A stretch of 64,000 bases of DNA, taken from contig NZ_JAIGQB010000004.1 in NCBI RefSeq assembly GCF_021083185.1, forward strand, positions 186,001 through 250,000, written 5' to 3'. Under the pieces are notes generated by a model, which worked only from the letters and a program-made list of their open reading frames with translations, did not search any database and was not told where the DNA came from. Shown here piece by piece: positions 52,271-63,990 of the stretch. A program made the translations under genes and the position numbers. How positions within the stretch are numbered: position 1 is the stretch's first letter; each line of letters starts with the position of its first letter. This stretch comes from Nocardioides furvisabuli (GTDB lineage: Bacteria > Actinomycetota > Actinomycetes > Propionibacteriales > Nocardioidaceae).

Positions 52271-52274
<4 letters not shown>
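52005..52274 (+). CDS. DUF2277 protein
   Basis: An 89-residue cytoplasmic protein of unknown function matching the DUF2277 family along its whole length. It begins MCRNIRPLNNFEPPATREEV, continues AAALQYVRKVAGTTKPSQAK, then FHAAVKEIAHITEHLLDDLV and a basic tail with PKNREVEAEKARARARVRYG. Only one cysteine (residue 2). Its stop overlaps the GTG of the sirtuin gene (GTGA at 52271-52274), so the two are translationally coupled. A leaderless start is likely. Confidence 0.93.
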
Positions 52275-53160
<886 letters not shown>

Positions 53161-53164
<4 letters not shown>

Positions 53165-53850
53165 CGCCGCACGAAGATGTGCTCGGCCGCCTCGACCACC
53201 AGCTCGGCGGTCTCGCCGCCGGACCCGATGAGGATGCCCTCCTCGGTGCGGGCGATGGTGACGGTCTTGCCGGGCAGGGCGCCGACGCGGCGCAGCAGCC
53301 CCATCAGCTCCTCGTCCTTCTGCATCTCCTCGGAGATCCGCTTGACGTGGACCATCTGGTCCTCGGGGACCGCGGCGGCCGAGAGCGGCTCGACGTTGTC
53401 CATGAAGTGCTCGCCACCGACGTCGCCGAGCTCGTCGAGGCCGGGGATCGGGTTGCCGTAGGGCGACTCGGTCGGGTGGTCGAGCAGCTCGAGCAGACGC
53501 CGCTCCACGGTCTCCGACATCACGTGCTCCCAGCGGCACGCCTCGGCGTGGACGAGCTCCCAGTCGAGGCCGATGACGTCGGTGAGCAGGCGCTCGGCGA
53601 GCCGGTGCTTGCGCATCACGCGGGTCGCGAGGAGCTGGCCCTCCTCGGTGAGCTCGAGGTGGCGGTCGCCCTGCACGGTGAGCAGGCCGTCGCGCTCCAT
53701 CCGCGCCACCGTCTGCGACACGGTCGGCCCGGACTGGTGCAGCCGCTCGGCGATGCGCGCGCGCAGCGGCACGATGTCCTCCTCCACGAGCTCGTAGATC
53801 GTGCGGAGGTACATCTCGGTGGTGTCGATCAGGTCACTCACGCAGGTCAT
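53161..53850 (-). CDS. DtxR/IdeR family metal-dependent repressor
   Basis: A 229-residue iron- or manganese-dependent regulator. The winged helix is at about 5-70 (LIDTTEMYLRTIYELVEEDI, then GPTVSQTVARMERDGLLTVQ). The dimerisation/metal domain has ACRWEHVMSETVERRLLELL with the Cys, Glu and His ligands near 102-106 and CPTESPYGNPIP-like HPTESPYGNPIPGLDE near 125. An SH3-like C-terminus (VTIARTEEGILIGSGGETAE) follows. The ATG at 53850 is given; the GTG at 53841 (starting SDLIDTTEMY) is equally plausible because family members begin there. It converges on the sirtuin gene, with stops overlapping. Confidence 0.93.
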
Positions 53851-53904
53851 TGTGTCCCATCCGGCAACTCCCCCGCCCCACCCGGTCGTGGCACAGTGAG
53901 GCCG

Positions 53905-54690
53905 GTGAGCGAACTGATCGTGCCGCGACGCTTCTGCGGCCCGCCCGACTCCGGCAACGGGGGCTGGACCGCCGGCGCCCTGGCCGCGCTGGACGACACC
54001 GACGCACCCGACGACCACGCCGGGCCCTGGCCGGCGATCGAGGTGTCCCTGCGGCGGCCGCCGCCCCTCGACACCCCCCTGCACGTCGCGGTCGAGGGTG
54101 CGGTGACCACCGCGTCGGCCGACGGTGCCCCGGTCGCCGCGGCGCACCGCGTGGACCGCGCGCTCACCGAGGTGGCGCCGGTCGGGCCGGACGTCGCAGC
54201 GGCCGCCGAGTCGGCGTACCCCGGCCTGGACTTCCACCCCTTTCCCACCTGCTTCGTGTGCGGCACCGACCGCGGGGAGGGCGACGGACTGCGGATCTTC
54301 CCCGGGCGCGTCGGAGCGGGCCCCGACGGCGACCTGACCGCCGCGACCTGGACCCCGCACCCGAGCCTCCACGAGGACTGGCACACGTACGCCGACGAGG
54401 TGCCGCGTGCCTCGGTCGCCGCCACGTGGGCCGCGCTCGACTGCATCGGGGGCTGGGCCGGCGACCTGAGCGAACGGCTGATGGTGCTCGGGCGGATGAC
54501 CGCTCGCGTCGACGCGTTGCCGGCGATCGGCGAGGCGCACGTGGTGGTCGGCGAGGGACGGGGGCAGGACGGTCGCAAGACCTTCACCGCCGCGACTCTC
54601 TACGACGCCCACGGCCGGGTGGTCGCGAGCGCCGAGCACACGTGGATCGCGGTCGACCCGGCGATGTTCGGCGGCCGAACGCCGGTTTGA
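53905..54690 (+). CDS. Hotdog/thioesterase-like protein of unknown substrate
   Basis: A 261-residue protein that looks like two hotdog-type halves. The first ends near PGLDFHPFPTCFVCGTDRG (about 110-128), which has a short Cys-x-x-Cys pair. The second contains PRASVAATWAALDCIGGWAG, LMVLGRMTARVDALPAIGEA and TLYDAHGRVVASAEHTWIAV, a typical ending for acyl-CoA thioesterase-like folds. The GTG at 53905 is the first start giving the conserved SELIVPRRFCGPPDSGNGG opening. It is divergent from the DtxR gene by 54 bases and 25 bases before the glucosidase gene. No catalytic residues can be assigned with confidence. Confidence 0.7.
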   Translation: MSELIVPRRFCGPPDSGNGGWTAGALAALDDTDAPDDHAGPWPAIEVSLRRPPPLDTPLHVAVEGAVTTASADGAPVAAAHRVDRALTEVAPVGPDVAAAAESAYPGLDFHPFPTCFVCGTDRGEGDGLRIFPGRVGAGPDGDLTAATWTPHPSLHEDWHTYADEVPRASVAATWAALDCIGGWAGDLSERLMVLGRMTARVDALPAIGEAHVVVGEGRGQDGRKTFTAATLYDAHGRVVASAEHTWIAVDPAMFGGRTPV

Positions 54691-54715
54691 CCGGCCCTCC
54701 CCCCGTGTTGAGAAG

Positions 54716-56338
<1,623 letters not shown>

Positions 56339-56353
56339 CCCGGCGAGGCCGCC

Positions 56354-56797
56354 TCAGTCGTCGGACAGGGCCCGGTTGTACGCCGACAACCGGGCCGCGA
56401 AGGACGACAGCTCCTCGTCGGTCCACTCGGACAGGCGCCCGTCGAAGCGGTCGCGGCGGCTGCGGCTCATCGCGTCGAGCCGCTCGCGGCCCTCGTCGGT
56501 GGCGTCGAGCAGGATCGCGCGGCGGTCCTCCGGCGCCGGCTTGCGCTCGACGAGCCCGAGGTCGACCAGCGACTGCACCTGGCGGCTGACGCCACCCTTG
56601 TCCATGCCGAAGGCGTCGGCGAGGTCCGCGCCCCGCAGCGGCCCGTGGGTCGCGAGGTGGGTGAGCACGAAGTAGGTCATCGGGTGGAGCTCGGGGTGCA
56701 CCTCGCGGGCGCGCTCCCCCATCACCCGCTTCACGCGGCGGATCAGCGTGCCGACCTCGGCCTCGATGGCGCGGAGGTCGTCGTTGCGGCTGCTCAT
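56354..56797 (-). CDS. MarR family regulator of the adjacent exporter
   Basis: A 147-residue winged-helix repressor: helices at the N-terminus (VGTLIRRVKRVMGERAREVH), recognition region GADLADAFGMDKGGVSRQVQ (about 57-76), and the wing RKPAPEDRRAILLDATDEGR. It is encoded after the DHA2 exporter with an ATGA overlap (56794-56797), so exporter and repressor are one transcript, and the operator upstream of the exporter (58414-58433) would give feedback control. The ligand is probably an exported compound, as in similar systems. Confidence 0.92.
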   Translation of the reverse strand: MSSRNDDLRAIEAEVGTLIRRVKRVMGERAREVHPELHPMTYFVLTHLATHGPLRGADLADAFGMDKGGVSRQVQSLVDLGLVERKPAPEDRRAILLDATDEGRERLDAMSRSRRDRFDGRLSEWTDEELSSFAARLSAYNRALSDD

Positions 56798-58380
56798 GCG
56801 TCGAGCGCTGCGTCGGCCACGAGCTCATCCTCGCGCTTCACCGAGGTGCGCAGGGGGACTTCGCGGATGAAGAGCACCGCGACCAGTGCGCCGACCGCGA
56901 AGGGCAGCGCGACGAGGAAGATGTGCCCGGTGGCGTCACCGAAGGCGCTCTCGAAGATCGCCCGGACCGGCGCGGGCAGCTCCGACACGTCGGGGATGCC
57001 GCCCGTGTCGTGGCCGACCTGCGAGGCGAGCTCGGGGCGGTCGGCGACGAGCGCGGCGAGGCCGGACCTCACCGCGTCGGCCACCTGGTGGGCCAGCACC
57101 GCGCCGAGCGCGGCGATGCCGACCGAGCCGCCGAGGGAGCGGAAGAACGCGACGACCGAGGAGCCCGCGCCCATGTCGGAGAGCGCGATGGTGTTCTGCA
57201 CCGCGAGGACGAGGTTCTGCATGGTGGCACCCAGGCCGACGCCGAGGACAGCCATGTAGACGCCGGTCTGCCACAGCGGGGTGCCGGCGTCGATGGTCGC
57301 GAGCAGGCCGATGCCGATGATGACGGCGACCATGCCCCCGACCAGCCAGCGCTTCCACAGGCCGGTCGCGGTGATGATCCGTCCGCTGAGGATGCTCGAG
57401 ACGAGCAGGCCGCCGACCATGCAGATCGACATCAGGCCGGCCCCGGTGGGGCTCATGCCCTTGCCACGCTGGAAGTAGAGGCTGAGGTAGACCGTCGAGC
57501 CGAACATCGCGAGGCCGATCAGCACGGACGCGATCGTGGCCAGCGTGAGCGTACGGTCCTTGAACAGCCGCAGCGGGATGACCGGGTCCTTCGCGACGTT
57601 GGCCTCGACGTGGATGGCCGCGGCGGTGACGGCGACGGAGCCGACCACCAGCAGACCGCTGGTCCACGAGACCCAGTCGAAGTTCTGGCCGCCGAGCGAG
57701 ACCCAGACCAGCAGGACTGAGACGCCGCCGACCAGCAGGAAGGCGCCGAGGTAGTCGATGGAGACCTCGCGCCTGACCACCGGCAGGCGCAGCGTCTTCT
57801 GCAGCACCACGAACGCGAGTGCCGCGACCGGGAGCCCGGCGAAGAAGCACCAGCGCCACCCGACGGTGTCCACCAGGACGCCGCCGACGAGCGGGCCGCT
57901 GACCGTGGCGAGGGCGAAGACCGCGCCGATGTAGCCGCTGTAGCGACCGCGCTCACGCGGCGAGACCATCGTCGCGATGACGACCTGGACCAGCGCGGTG
58001 AGGCCGCCGACGCCGAGGCCCTGCACCACCCGGGCACCGATCAGCACCTCCATCGACGGCGCGAAGCCGGCGATCAGCGAGCCGACCGAGAAGATGACCA
58101 GCGCCGACTGCACGAGCATCTTCTTCTCGAAGAGGTCGGCGAGCTTGCCCCAGATCGGCGTCGTGGCCGTCATCGCGAGCATGGTCGCCACGACCACCCA
58201 GGTGTAGCCGGTCTGGCTGCCCTGGAGGTCGTCGACGATGGTCGGCAGCGCGTTGCTGACGATCGTGCTGGAGAGCATCGCGACGAACATCGCGAGGAGG
58301 AGCCCGCTGAGGGCCTCGAGCACCTGTCGGTGCGTCATCTCCCCGGCCTGCTCGGCCGTGAGGGTGGGAGCCTGGGTCAC
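56794..58380 (-). CDS. MFS drug exporter, DHA2 (EmrB/QacA) family
   Basis: A 528-residue proton antiporter with 14 predicted membrane helices. The first (about 22-42) is LLLAMFVAMLSSTIVSNALP, followed by IVDDLQGSQTGYTWVVVATM typical of DHA2. Motif A variant PIWGKLADLFEKKMLVQSAL (about 70) and motif C around GVFALATVSGPLVGGVLVD-like GAVFALATVSGPLVGGVLVD (about 150) are present. Substrates are usually lipophilic cations or antibiotics; none can be assigned. The start at 58380 is 34 bases from a perfect MarR-type palindrome. It is cotranscribed with the MarR gene. Confidence 0.93.
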   Translation of the reverse strand: MTQAPTLTAEQAGEMTHRQVLEALSGLLLAMFVAMLSSTIVSNALPTIVDDLQGSQTGYTWVVVATMLAMTATTPIWGKLADLFEKKMLVQSALVIFSVGSLIAGFAPSMEVLIGARVVQGLGVGGLTALVQVVIATMVSPRERGRYSGYIGAVFALATVSGPLVGGVLVDTVGWRWCFFAGLPVAALAFVVLQKTLRLPVVRREVSIDYLGAFLLVGGVSVLLVWVSLGGQNFDWVSWTSGLLVVGSVAVTAAAIHVEANVAKDPVIPLRLFKDRTLTLATIASVLIGLAMFGSTVYLSLYFQRGKGMSPTGAGLMSICMVGGLLVSSILSGRIITATGLWKRWLVGGMVAVIIGIGLLATIDAGTPLWQTGVYMAVLGVGLGATMQNLVLAVQNTIALSDMGAGSSVVAFFRSLGGSVGIAALGAVLAHQVADAVRSGLAALVADRPELASQVGHDTGGIPDVSELPAPVRAIFESAFGDATGHIFLVALPFAVGALVAVLFIREVPLRTSVKREDELVADAALDA

Positions 58381-58413
58381 TGCGCGCCTTCGATTCGTGG
58401 TTGCCGATCACAA

Positions 58414-58433
58414 TAGTTGTTGACCACAACCAT
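58414..58433. promoter_or_regulatory. MarR operator upstream of the DHA2 exporter
   Basis: GTTGT-TGACC-ACAAC (58416-58430) is an exact inverted repeat flanked by AT-rich bases (TA before, CAT after), in the size and sequence style of MarR sites. It is 34-53 bases upstream of the exporter start, where it would overlap the promoter. Confidence 0.75.
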
Positions 58434-58511
58434 ATGCCTCGAGGTCTCACGCCGCCAACCCGGACGCGGCGAGACGTGGGCCACACCGTCGTACCGCTGC
58501 GGGCACAGGCC

Positions 58512-58586
58512 TCCGTATCGAAGCTGGAGCTTCGCCCGCGAAGCTTCGGGGTGGAGGCTCCACTTTCCCCGGGTACCCGGGGAAAG
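58512..58586. repeat. Dispersed repeat (copy B) ending in a 24-base perfect palindrome
   Basis: Contains CGAAGCTGGAGCTTCG (hairpin), GGTGGAGGCTCCA, then CTTTCCCCGGGT/ACCCGGGGAAAG at 58563-58586, a perfect palindrome. Aligned base by base, 58521-58585 matches the reverse complement of copy A (1782-1869) at most positions. It lies in the 451-base non-coding region 58381-58831. Confidence 0.75.
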
Positions 58587-58618
58587 CAACGGGGGGCGAG
58601 GGACCCCCGGACATGCAG

Positions 58619-58681
58619 CGACCCGCAGGCCTGCTGCTCCGTGAGGAGCCCCGGCGGATGACACCGGGAGCCTGCGGGTCG
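58619..58681. other. Structured non-coding element with a 12-pair outer stem
   Basis: CGACCCGCAGGC (58619-58630) pairs perfectly with GCCTGCGGGTCG (58670-58681). The enclosed 39 bases hold a second hairpin GCTCC-GTGA-GGAGC and a CCGG/CCGG pairing. It is non-coding on both strands. It may be a small RNA, part of a leader, or another repeat element; no known RNA family was recognised. Confidence 0.5.
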
Positions 58682-58721
58682 GGTGGCTGCAGTGGATTCG
58701 CCGGCAACTGTCGGCGGACCG

Positions 58722-58741
58722 GGCTGCCTCAGCGGGCAGCC
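58722..58741 (-). terminator. Hairpin terminator of the ABC exporter operon
   Basis: GGCTGCC (58722-58728) pairs with GGCAGCC (58735-58741) across a six-base loop. It lies about 90 bases after the stop of the last exporter gene (58832) on the minus strand. Confidence 0.55.
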
Positions 58742-58831
58742 ACCTCACTCATCCGAAAAGAACTCATTCCTCGGATCACCTCCCTTCTGTGTGCCTCGAG
58801 CGTACGTCGGCGCGCGGGGTCGCTCAACGGG

Positions 58832-60898
58832 TTAAGCCGACCCCTGCACCGCCTCCTCGGCCGGCGCCTCGAACTGCGAGCGGTAGAGGCGGGCGTAGGC
58901 GCCGCCGGCCGCCAGCAGCTCCTCGTGCGAGCCCTGCTCGACGATGGCGCCGGCCTCCATCACCAGGATCAGGTCGGCGTCACGGATCGTGGAGAGCCGG
59001 TGGGCGATCACGAAGGACGTACGGTCCGAGCGCAGGGCCGCCATCGCGTGCTGGAGCAGGAGCTCGGTGCGGGTGTCGACCGAGGAGGTGGCCTCGTCGA
59101 GGATCAGCAGCGCGGGGTCGGAGAGGAAGGCCCGCGCGATGGTCACCAGCTGGCGCTCACCGGCCGACAGGTTGGAGCCGTCCTCGTCGATGACCGTGTC
59201 GTAGCCGTCGGGCAGCGAGTGCACGAAGCGGTCGACGAAGGTCGCGCGCGCAGCCTCGAGCACCTCCTCGGCGCTGGCGTCGGGGCGGCCGTAGGCGATG
59301 TTGTCGCGGATCGTGCCGGCGAAGAGCCAGGTGTCCTGCAGCACCATCCCGATCCTGCCTCGCAGCACCCCGCGCGGCACCGACGCGATGTCGACCCCGT
59401 CGATGAGGATCCGGCCCGCCTGCGGGTCGTAGAAGCGCATGACCAGGTTGACCATGGTCGTCTTGCCGGCGCCGGTGGGGCCGACGATCGCAACGGTGCT
59501 GCCGGGATGGGCCACGAGCGACAGGCCCTCGATGAGCGGGCGCTCGGGGTCGTAGGAGAACGACACGTCCTCGAAGCGGACCTCGCCGTGCGCGTCGGCG
59601 GCGGGCGCCGGTCGACCCTGCTCCTCGACGGACTCCTCGGGGGCGTCGAGCAGCTCGAAGACCCGCTCGGCCGACGCGACGCCGGACTGCAGCAGGTTGA
59701 GCATCGAGGCGACCTGCGTCAGCGGCTGGGTGAACTGGCGGGAGTACTGGATGAAGGCCTGCACGTCGCCGAGCGACATGGTGCCGCTCGCGACCCGCAG
59801 CCCGCCGAGGACCGCGATGACGACGTAGTTGAGGTTCCCGACGAACATCATGATCGGCATGATCAGCCCGCTGACGAACTGCGCGCCGTACGAGGCCTGG
59901 TAGAGCTCGTCGTTCTGCTCGGCGAACACCCGCTCGGCCTCGGCCTGGCGGCCGAAGACCTTGACGATCGCGTGGCCGGAGAAGGTCTCCTCGATGTGCG
60001 CGTTGAGGGTGCCGGTGCGGCGCCACTGCTGGATGAACATGCCCTGCGAGCGCTTCATCACCGCGCCGGTGACCCACATCGAGATCGGCACCGACACCAG
60101 CGCGACCGTCGCCAGCAGCGGAGAGATCCAGAACATCATCCCGAGCACCGCCACCACGGTGAGCAGCGAGGTGAGCATCTGGCTCAACGTCTGCTGGAGC
60201 GTCTGGCTGATGTTGTCGATGTCGTTGGTGACACGGCTCAGCAGCTCGCCGCGCGGCTGCTTGTCGAAGTAGCCCAGCGGCAGCCGGTGGACCTTGTCCT
60301 CCACCTCCGAGCGCATCCGCAGCACGGTGCCCTGCACGACGTCGTTGAGGAGGTAGCCGCCCAGCCAGGACAGCAGGGAGGCGGCGACGTAGACCCCGAC
60401 GACGAGCAGCAGCACGTCGGCCACGGCGGAGAAGTCGACGCCGTCGGTCAGCGCCATCGAGGCGAGCATGTCGGCCCGGTCGTCCTCGCCCTGCGCACGC
60501 AGCGCCTCGACCGCCTGCTCCTGGGTGGTGTCGCCGCTCAGCACGTCCTTGCCGAGCAACCCCGCGAAGATCAGGTCGGTGGCGCGGCCCAGGATCCACG
60601 GCCCGACGGCGGTGGCGCCGACGCTGACGACCGTCAGCACCAGCACGGCGTACGCCTTGCGGCGCTCCGGGTGCAGCCGGGCGAGCAGCCGCTTCAGCGA
60701 GGGCCAGAACGTGTCGGCCTTCTGCCCGATCATGCCGCCGCCCATCGGACCACGGCCGGGACCGCCGGGTCCGGTCTGGACGCGCTCGGTCTCCTTCAGC
60801 TGACTGGGAGCCGCGGGACTCTCGGAGGACTCGGGGTCCCCGCGGCGTTGTCCGGGGGAGCGCAGCGGAGGAGAAGACCGTCGTGGGGTGAGTCTCAT
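58832..60898 (-). CDS. ABC exporter half-transporter 2 (fused membrane and ATPase domains), canonical site
   Basis: A 688-residue type IV exporter subunit. An N-terminal Pro/Gly-rich extension of about 60 residues precedes six membrane helices (about 85-380), then the ATPase: Walker [21 protein letters not shown] (about 480), Q-loop MVLQDTWLF, signature [16 protein letters not shown], Walker [13 protein letters not shown] with catalytic Glu, and H-loop [10 protein letters not shown]. The ATG at 60898 overlaps the stop of the partner gene (ATGA). It should form a heterodimer with the protein from 60895-62628. Likely exported substrates are drugs or lipids. Confidence 0.93.
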   Translation of the reverse strand: MRLTPRRSSPPLRSPGQRRGDPESSESPAAPSQLKETERVQTGPGGPGRGPMGGGMIGQKADTFWPSLKRLLARLHPERRKAYAVLVLTVVSVGATAVGPWILGRATDLIFAGLLGKDVLSGDTTQEQAVEALRAQGEDDRADMLASMALTDGVDFSAVADVLLLVVGVYVAASLLSWLGGYLLNDVVQGTVLRMRSEVEDKVHRLPLGYFDKQPRGELLSRVTNDIDNISQTLQQTLSQMLTSLLTVVAVLGMMFWISPLLATVALVSVPISMWVTGAVMKRSQGMFIQQWRRTGTLNAHIEETFSGHAIVKVFGRQAEAERVFAEQNDELYQASYGAQFVSGLIMPIMMFVGNLNYVVIAVLGGLRVASGTMSLGDVQAFIQYSRQFTQPLTQVASMLNLLQSGVASAERVFELLDAPEESVEEQGRPAPAADAHGEVRFEDVSFSYDPERPLIEGLSLVAHPGSTVAIVGPTGAGKTTMVNLVMRFYDPQAGRILIDGVDIASVPRGVLRGRIGMVLQDTWLFAGTIRDNIAYGRPDASAEEVLEAARATFVDRFVHSLPDGYDTVIDEDGSNLSAGERQLVTIARAFLSDPALLILDEATSSVDTRTELLLQHAMAALRSDRTSFVIAHRLSTIRDADLILVMEAGAIVEQGSHEELLAAGGAYARLYRSQFEAPAEEAVQGSA

Positions 60899-62628
60899 GC
60901 GACCTCCTCCGCGGTGAGCTGGGACTCGACGATCTCGCGGTAGGTCCCGCACGTCTCGAGGAGCTCGTCGTGGGTGCCGGTGCCGACGACGGCGCCGTCC
61001 TCCATCACCACGATCCGGTCGGCGTGCCGGATGGTCGCGACCCGCTGCGCCACGATCACGACCGTCGCGTCGCGGGTCACCGGGCGCAACGCGGCCCGCA
61101 GGCGCGCGTCGGTGGTGAGGTCGAGGGCGGAGAAGGAGTCGTCGAAGAGGTAGATGTCGGGCCGGCGGACCACCGCTCGCGCGATCGCCATCCGCTGCCG
61201 CTGGCCCCCGCTGAGGCTCGAGCCGCCCTGGGCCACCTCGGCGGCGAGCCGCTCGGGCATCGCCTCGACGAACTCGCGGGCCTGGGCGATCTCGAGCGCC
61301 TCCCACATCTCGTCCTCGGTGGCGTCGGGCTTGCCGTAGCGCAGGTTGTCGGCGATGGTCCCGCGGAAGAGGAAGGCCTTCTGCGGCACCAGCCCCAGCC
61401 GCGACCACAGGGTCTCCATCGCCAGGTCCCGTACGTCGACCCCGCCGAGGCGCACCGCTCCACCGGTCGCGTCGAACAGGCGCGGGACGAGGTTCACCAG
61501 GGTCGACTTCCCGGCGCCGGTGGAGCCGACGATCGCCACGGTCTCGCCGGGCGAGGCGCGCAGCGACACCTCGCGCAGCACCGGCTCGTCCGCGCCGGGG
61601 TAGGCGAAGGTCACCGCGTCGAGCTCGAGCGCCAGCCGGTCGGGCAGGTCGGTGACGGGCTCAGCGGGCGGCACGACCGACGACTCCGTGTCGAGCACCT
61701 CGGTGATGCGCTCGGCGCACACGGCCGCGCGCGGCACCATCATCAGCATGAACATCGCCATCATCACCGACATGACGATCTGCATCAGGTAGGAGATGTA
61801 GGCGGTCAGGGCGCCGACCTGCATCTGTCCGTCCTCGACGCGGTGGCCGCCGAACCACAGCACGCCGACGGTGGCGAGGTTGGCCACGATCATCACCGTC
61901 GGGAACATCGCCGCCTGCCACCGGCCGGCTCGGAGCGCCACGTCGGTCAGCTCGGCGTTGGCGTCGGCGAAGCGCGCGGTCTCGTGCTCCTCGCGCACGA
62001 ACGCCCGCACCACGCGTACGCCGGTGATCTGCTCGCGCAGCAGCCGGTTGACCTCGTCGATGCGTTCCTGCATGAGCCGGAAGCTCGGCACCATCTGCCG
62101 CACGATCAGGCCGATCGAGACCCCGAGCACCGGGACCACCGCCAGCACCAGCCACGACAGGCCGATGTCCTCGCGGGCGGCCATGATGATGCCGCCGACC
62201 ATCATGATCGGCGCCGAGACCATCAGGGTGCCGCCCAGGAGGACGAGCATCTGCACCTGCTGCACGTCGTTGGTCTCGCGGGTGATGAGCGACGGGGCAC
62301 CGAAGTGCTGCACCTCGCGGGCAGAGTAGGACCCCACGCGGCGGAAGATCGCGGCGCGCAGGTCGCGCCCGAAGCCCATCGCGTTGCGGGCCGAGAACCA
62401 CACCGCGGCGATCGAGCAGACGACCTGCACGAGCGAGACCGCGAGCATCAACCCGCCGTGGCTCACGATGTAGGCGGTGTCGCCGGTGACGACGCCGCGG
62501 TCGATGATGTCGGCGTTGAGGCTCGGCAGGTAGAGCGCGGCCATCGTGCCGACGAACTGCAGCGCCACGACGGCGCCCAGCGGTGCGGCGTACGGCCGGA
62601 GGTGGGTGCGGACCAGGCGGAGCAGCAT
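60895..62628 (-). CDS. ABC exporter half-transporter 1, degenerate Walker B
   Basis: A 577-residue partner subunit starting [20 protein letters not shown], with six membrane helices (about 15-300) and an ATPase domain: Walker [22 protein letters not shown]-loop [12 protein letters not shown], signature [20 protein letters not shown]. Walker B reads [12 protein letters not shown], where Asp replaces the catalytic Glu, and the H-loop is IVAQRVATI with Gln in place of His. Both changes are typical of the inactive site in heterodimeric exporters such as TM287/288. Its ATG overlaps the TetR stop by one base. Operon order is TetR, this gene, partner. Confidence 0.93.
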   Translation of the reverse strand: MLLRLVRTHLRPYAAPLGAVVALQFVGTMAALYLPSLNADIIDRGVVTGDTAYIVSHGGLMLAVSLVQVVCSIAAVWFSARNAMGFGRDLRAAIFRRVGSYSAREVQHFGAPSLITRETNDVQQVQMLVLLGGTLMVSAPIMMVGGIIMAAREDIGLSWLVLAVVPVLGVSIGLIVRQMVPSFRLMQERIDEVNRLLREQITGVRVVRAFVREEHETARFADANAELTDVALRAGRWQAAMFPTVMIVANLATVGVLWFGGHRVEDGQMQVGALTAYISYLMQIVMSVMMAMFMLMMVPRAAVCAERITEVLDTESSVVPPAEPVTDLPDRLALELDAVTFAYPGADEPVLREVSLRASPGETVAIVGSTGAGKSTLVNLVPRLFDATGGAVRLGGVDVRDLAMETLWSRLGLVPQKAFLFRGTIADNLRYGKPDATEDEMWEALEIAQAREFVEAMPERLAAEVAQGGSSLSGGQRQRMAIARAVVRRPDIYLFDDSFSALDLTTDARLRAALRPVTRDATVVIVAQRVATIRHADRIVVMEDGAVVGTGTHDELLETCGTYREIVESQLTAEEVA

Positions 62629-63206
62629 CAGGAGTCCTCCTTGCCGAGCACCCCGTCGAGCAGCGTGCCGACGATCTGGTCGGGGGTGAGGACGTGCCCG
62701 TCACTGATGTGGGGGTGGGTCCCGGAGAAGGTCAGCATCCGCACCATGTGCACCAGCTGGACCGGGGTGCAGGTGAGGAGGCCTGCGTCGGGCTCGACGA
62801 CCGCGACCATGACCCTCTCGGCCCGACGGCGGCTCTCCTCCATGTGCCGGTGGGCCTTCGGCGGGCCCACCATCCCCATCGCCGTCATCAGCGCGAAGAT
62901 GCCGCGGAAGCGTTCCTGCAGCAGCGTGCACAGCGCCGTCAGGCGGTCGCGGAGCGGCTGGTCCATGTCGACCGCCTCGAGGTCGGCGAGGAAGGGCTTC
63001 ATGTCGAGCGCCTTGTCGACCGCGGCCGCGACGAGGTCGTCCTTGGCGTCGAAGACCCGGAAGATCGTGCCCTCCGCGACCCCGGCGGCGTCGGCGATCT
63101 GCCTGGTCGTGACGCCGCGCCCGTGCTCCAGGAGCAGCGGGAGGGTCGCCTCCACCAGCGCCTCGCGCCGGTCCTCGGGAGTCATCGGTCGGGCACGCGG
63201 GGTCAC
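62628..63206 (-). CDS. TetR family repressor of the ABC exporter
   Basis: A 192-residue regulator with an N-terminal helix-turn-helix (about 20-55, LLLEHGRGVTTRQIADAAGV, AEGTIFRVFDAKDDLVAAAV) and a helical ligand domain. The start is GTG at 63206; ATG 63185 is the alternative (both begin just before the conserved helix). It is the first gene of the exporter operon, with a TGAGTGAG/CTCACTCA dyad 15-32 bases upstream, so it most likely represses itself and the exporter until a substrate binds. Confidence 0.92.
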   Translation of the reverse strand: MTPRARPMTPEDRREALVEATLPLLLEHGRGVTTRQIADAAGVAEGTIFRVFDAKDDLVAAAVDKALDMKPFLADLEAVDMDQPLRDRLTALCTLLQERFRGIFALMTAMGMVGPPKAHRHMEESRRRAERVMVAVVEPDAGLLTCTPVQLVHMVRMLTFSGTHPHISDGHVLTPDQIVGTLLDGVLGKEDS

Positions 63207-63220
63207 CCGGCGAGGCTAGA

Positions 63221-63238
63221 TGAGTGAGTGCTCACTCA
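63221..63238. promoter_or_regulatory. TetR operator upstream of the exporter operon
   Basis: TGAGTGAG (63221-63228) and CTCACTCA (63231-63238) form an exact 8-base inverted repeat with a two-base centre, a common TetR/AcrR site type. It lies just before the regulator's GTG. Confidence 0.8.
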
Positions 63239-63267
63239 CAAGGCTTCTCCCGAGCGATGCGCAGCCG

Positions 63268-63990
63268 TCAGAGGGACGAACCGGTGTCGCGGTCGAGCAT
63301 GGTGCGCACGATGTGGTGGGCGACATCGACCGGGTCGACCCCGGCCCGGACGGCGGCCTGGTGCAACCGCGCCTCGGCCCCCTCCTCGTCGACGTCGAGG
63401 TGGTCGGCCAGGAGCTCGACGGCCGTGTCCACCACGGCCTGGTCGCGCACCCGCCCCGGCGTCGCCCGTGCGTCGAGACGCGTCGAGAACGACAGGTCGG
63501 CATTGGCCACCGCGCCCTCGGCCCACGCCCCGAAGAGGTCGGCCAGCTCCTGGTGGTGGCCGTCGAATCCGTGACGGGTGGCGGCGTACATGTTGACCGT
63601 GCCGACCGTCTGCCCGCCGGCCAGGACCGGCAGCGTGAGGGTGCTGCGGACGCCGTGCGCGGCGGTGGCCAGGGCGAAGAGGTGCCACGCCTGCTCGTCC
63701 ACGGCGTCGCCGACGGTGAACTCGGTGGCGTCCACCGCGCGCGCCGCGTCCACGCACGGCCCGCCGTCGACGTACTGCACCGCGTCCAGCGCCGCGACCG
63801 TCTCGGTCGAGGCCACCAGCGTGAAGGCGAGGCCCTCGTGCTGGCGGGCGATGCTCACGCCCACCAGCTCGGGCACGACCTGGCGGGCGCGCTCGGCCAG
63901 CCACACCAGGCGGTCGAGGAGGGTCGAAGGCTCTCCCTCCAGGAGCTCGAGGGCCTCGAGCGTCTCGGGAATCGGCTCCATGGGCGTCAT
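63268..63990 (-). CDS. GAF and ANTAR domain RNA-binding regulator
   Basis: A 240-residue protein with an N-terminal GAF sensory domain (about 20-160, LLDRLVWLAERARQVVPELV, VDGGPCVDAARAVDATEFTV, RSTLTLPVLAGGQTVGTVNM) and a C-terminal ANTAR domain (about 180-235, VVDTAVELLADHLDVDEEGA, EARLHQAAVRAGVDPVDVAH). ANTAR domains bind two-hairpin RNAs and act in antitermination; GAF-ANTAR proteins are common in actinobacteria. There is no histidine kinase beside it in the window. Signal and target RNA are unknown. It is a separate unit from the exporter genes, 62 bases from the TetR start. Confidence 0.88.
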   Translation of the reverse strand: MTPMEPIPETLEALELLEGEPSTLLDRLVWLAERARQVVPELVGVSIARQHEGLAFTLVASTETVAALDAVQYVDGGPCVDAARAVDATEFTVGDAVDEQAWHLFALATAAHGVRSTLTLPVLAGGQTVGTVNMYAATRHGFDGHHQELADLFGAWAEGAVANADLSFSTRLDARATPGRVRDQAVVDTAVELLADHLDVDEEGAEARLHQAAVRAGVDPVDVAHHIVRTMLDRDTGSSL

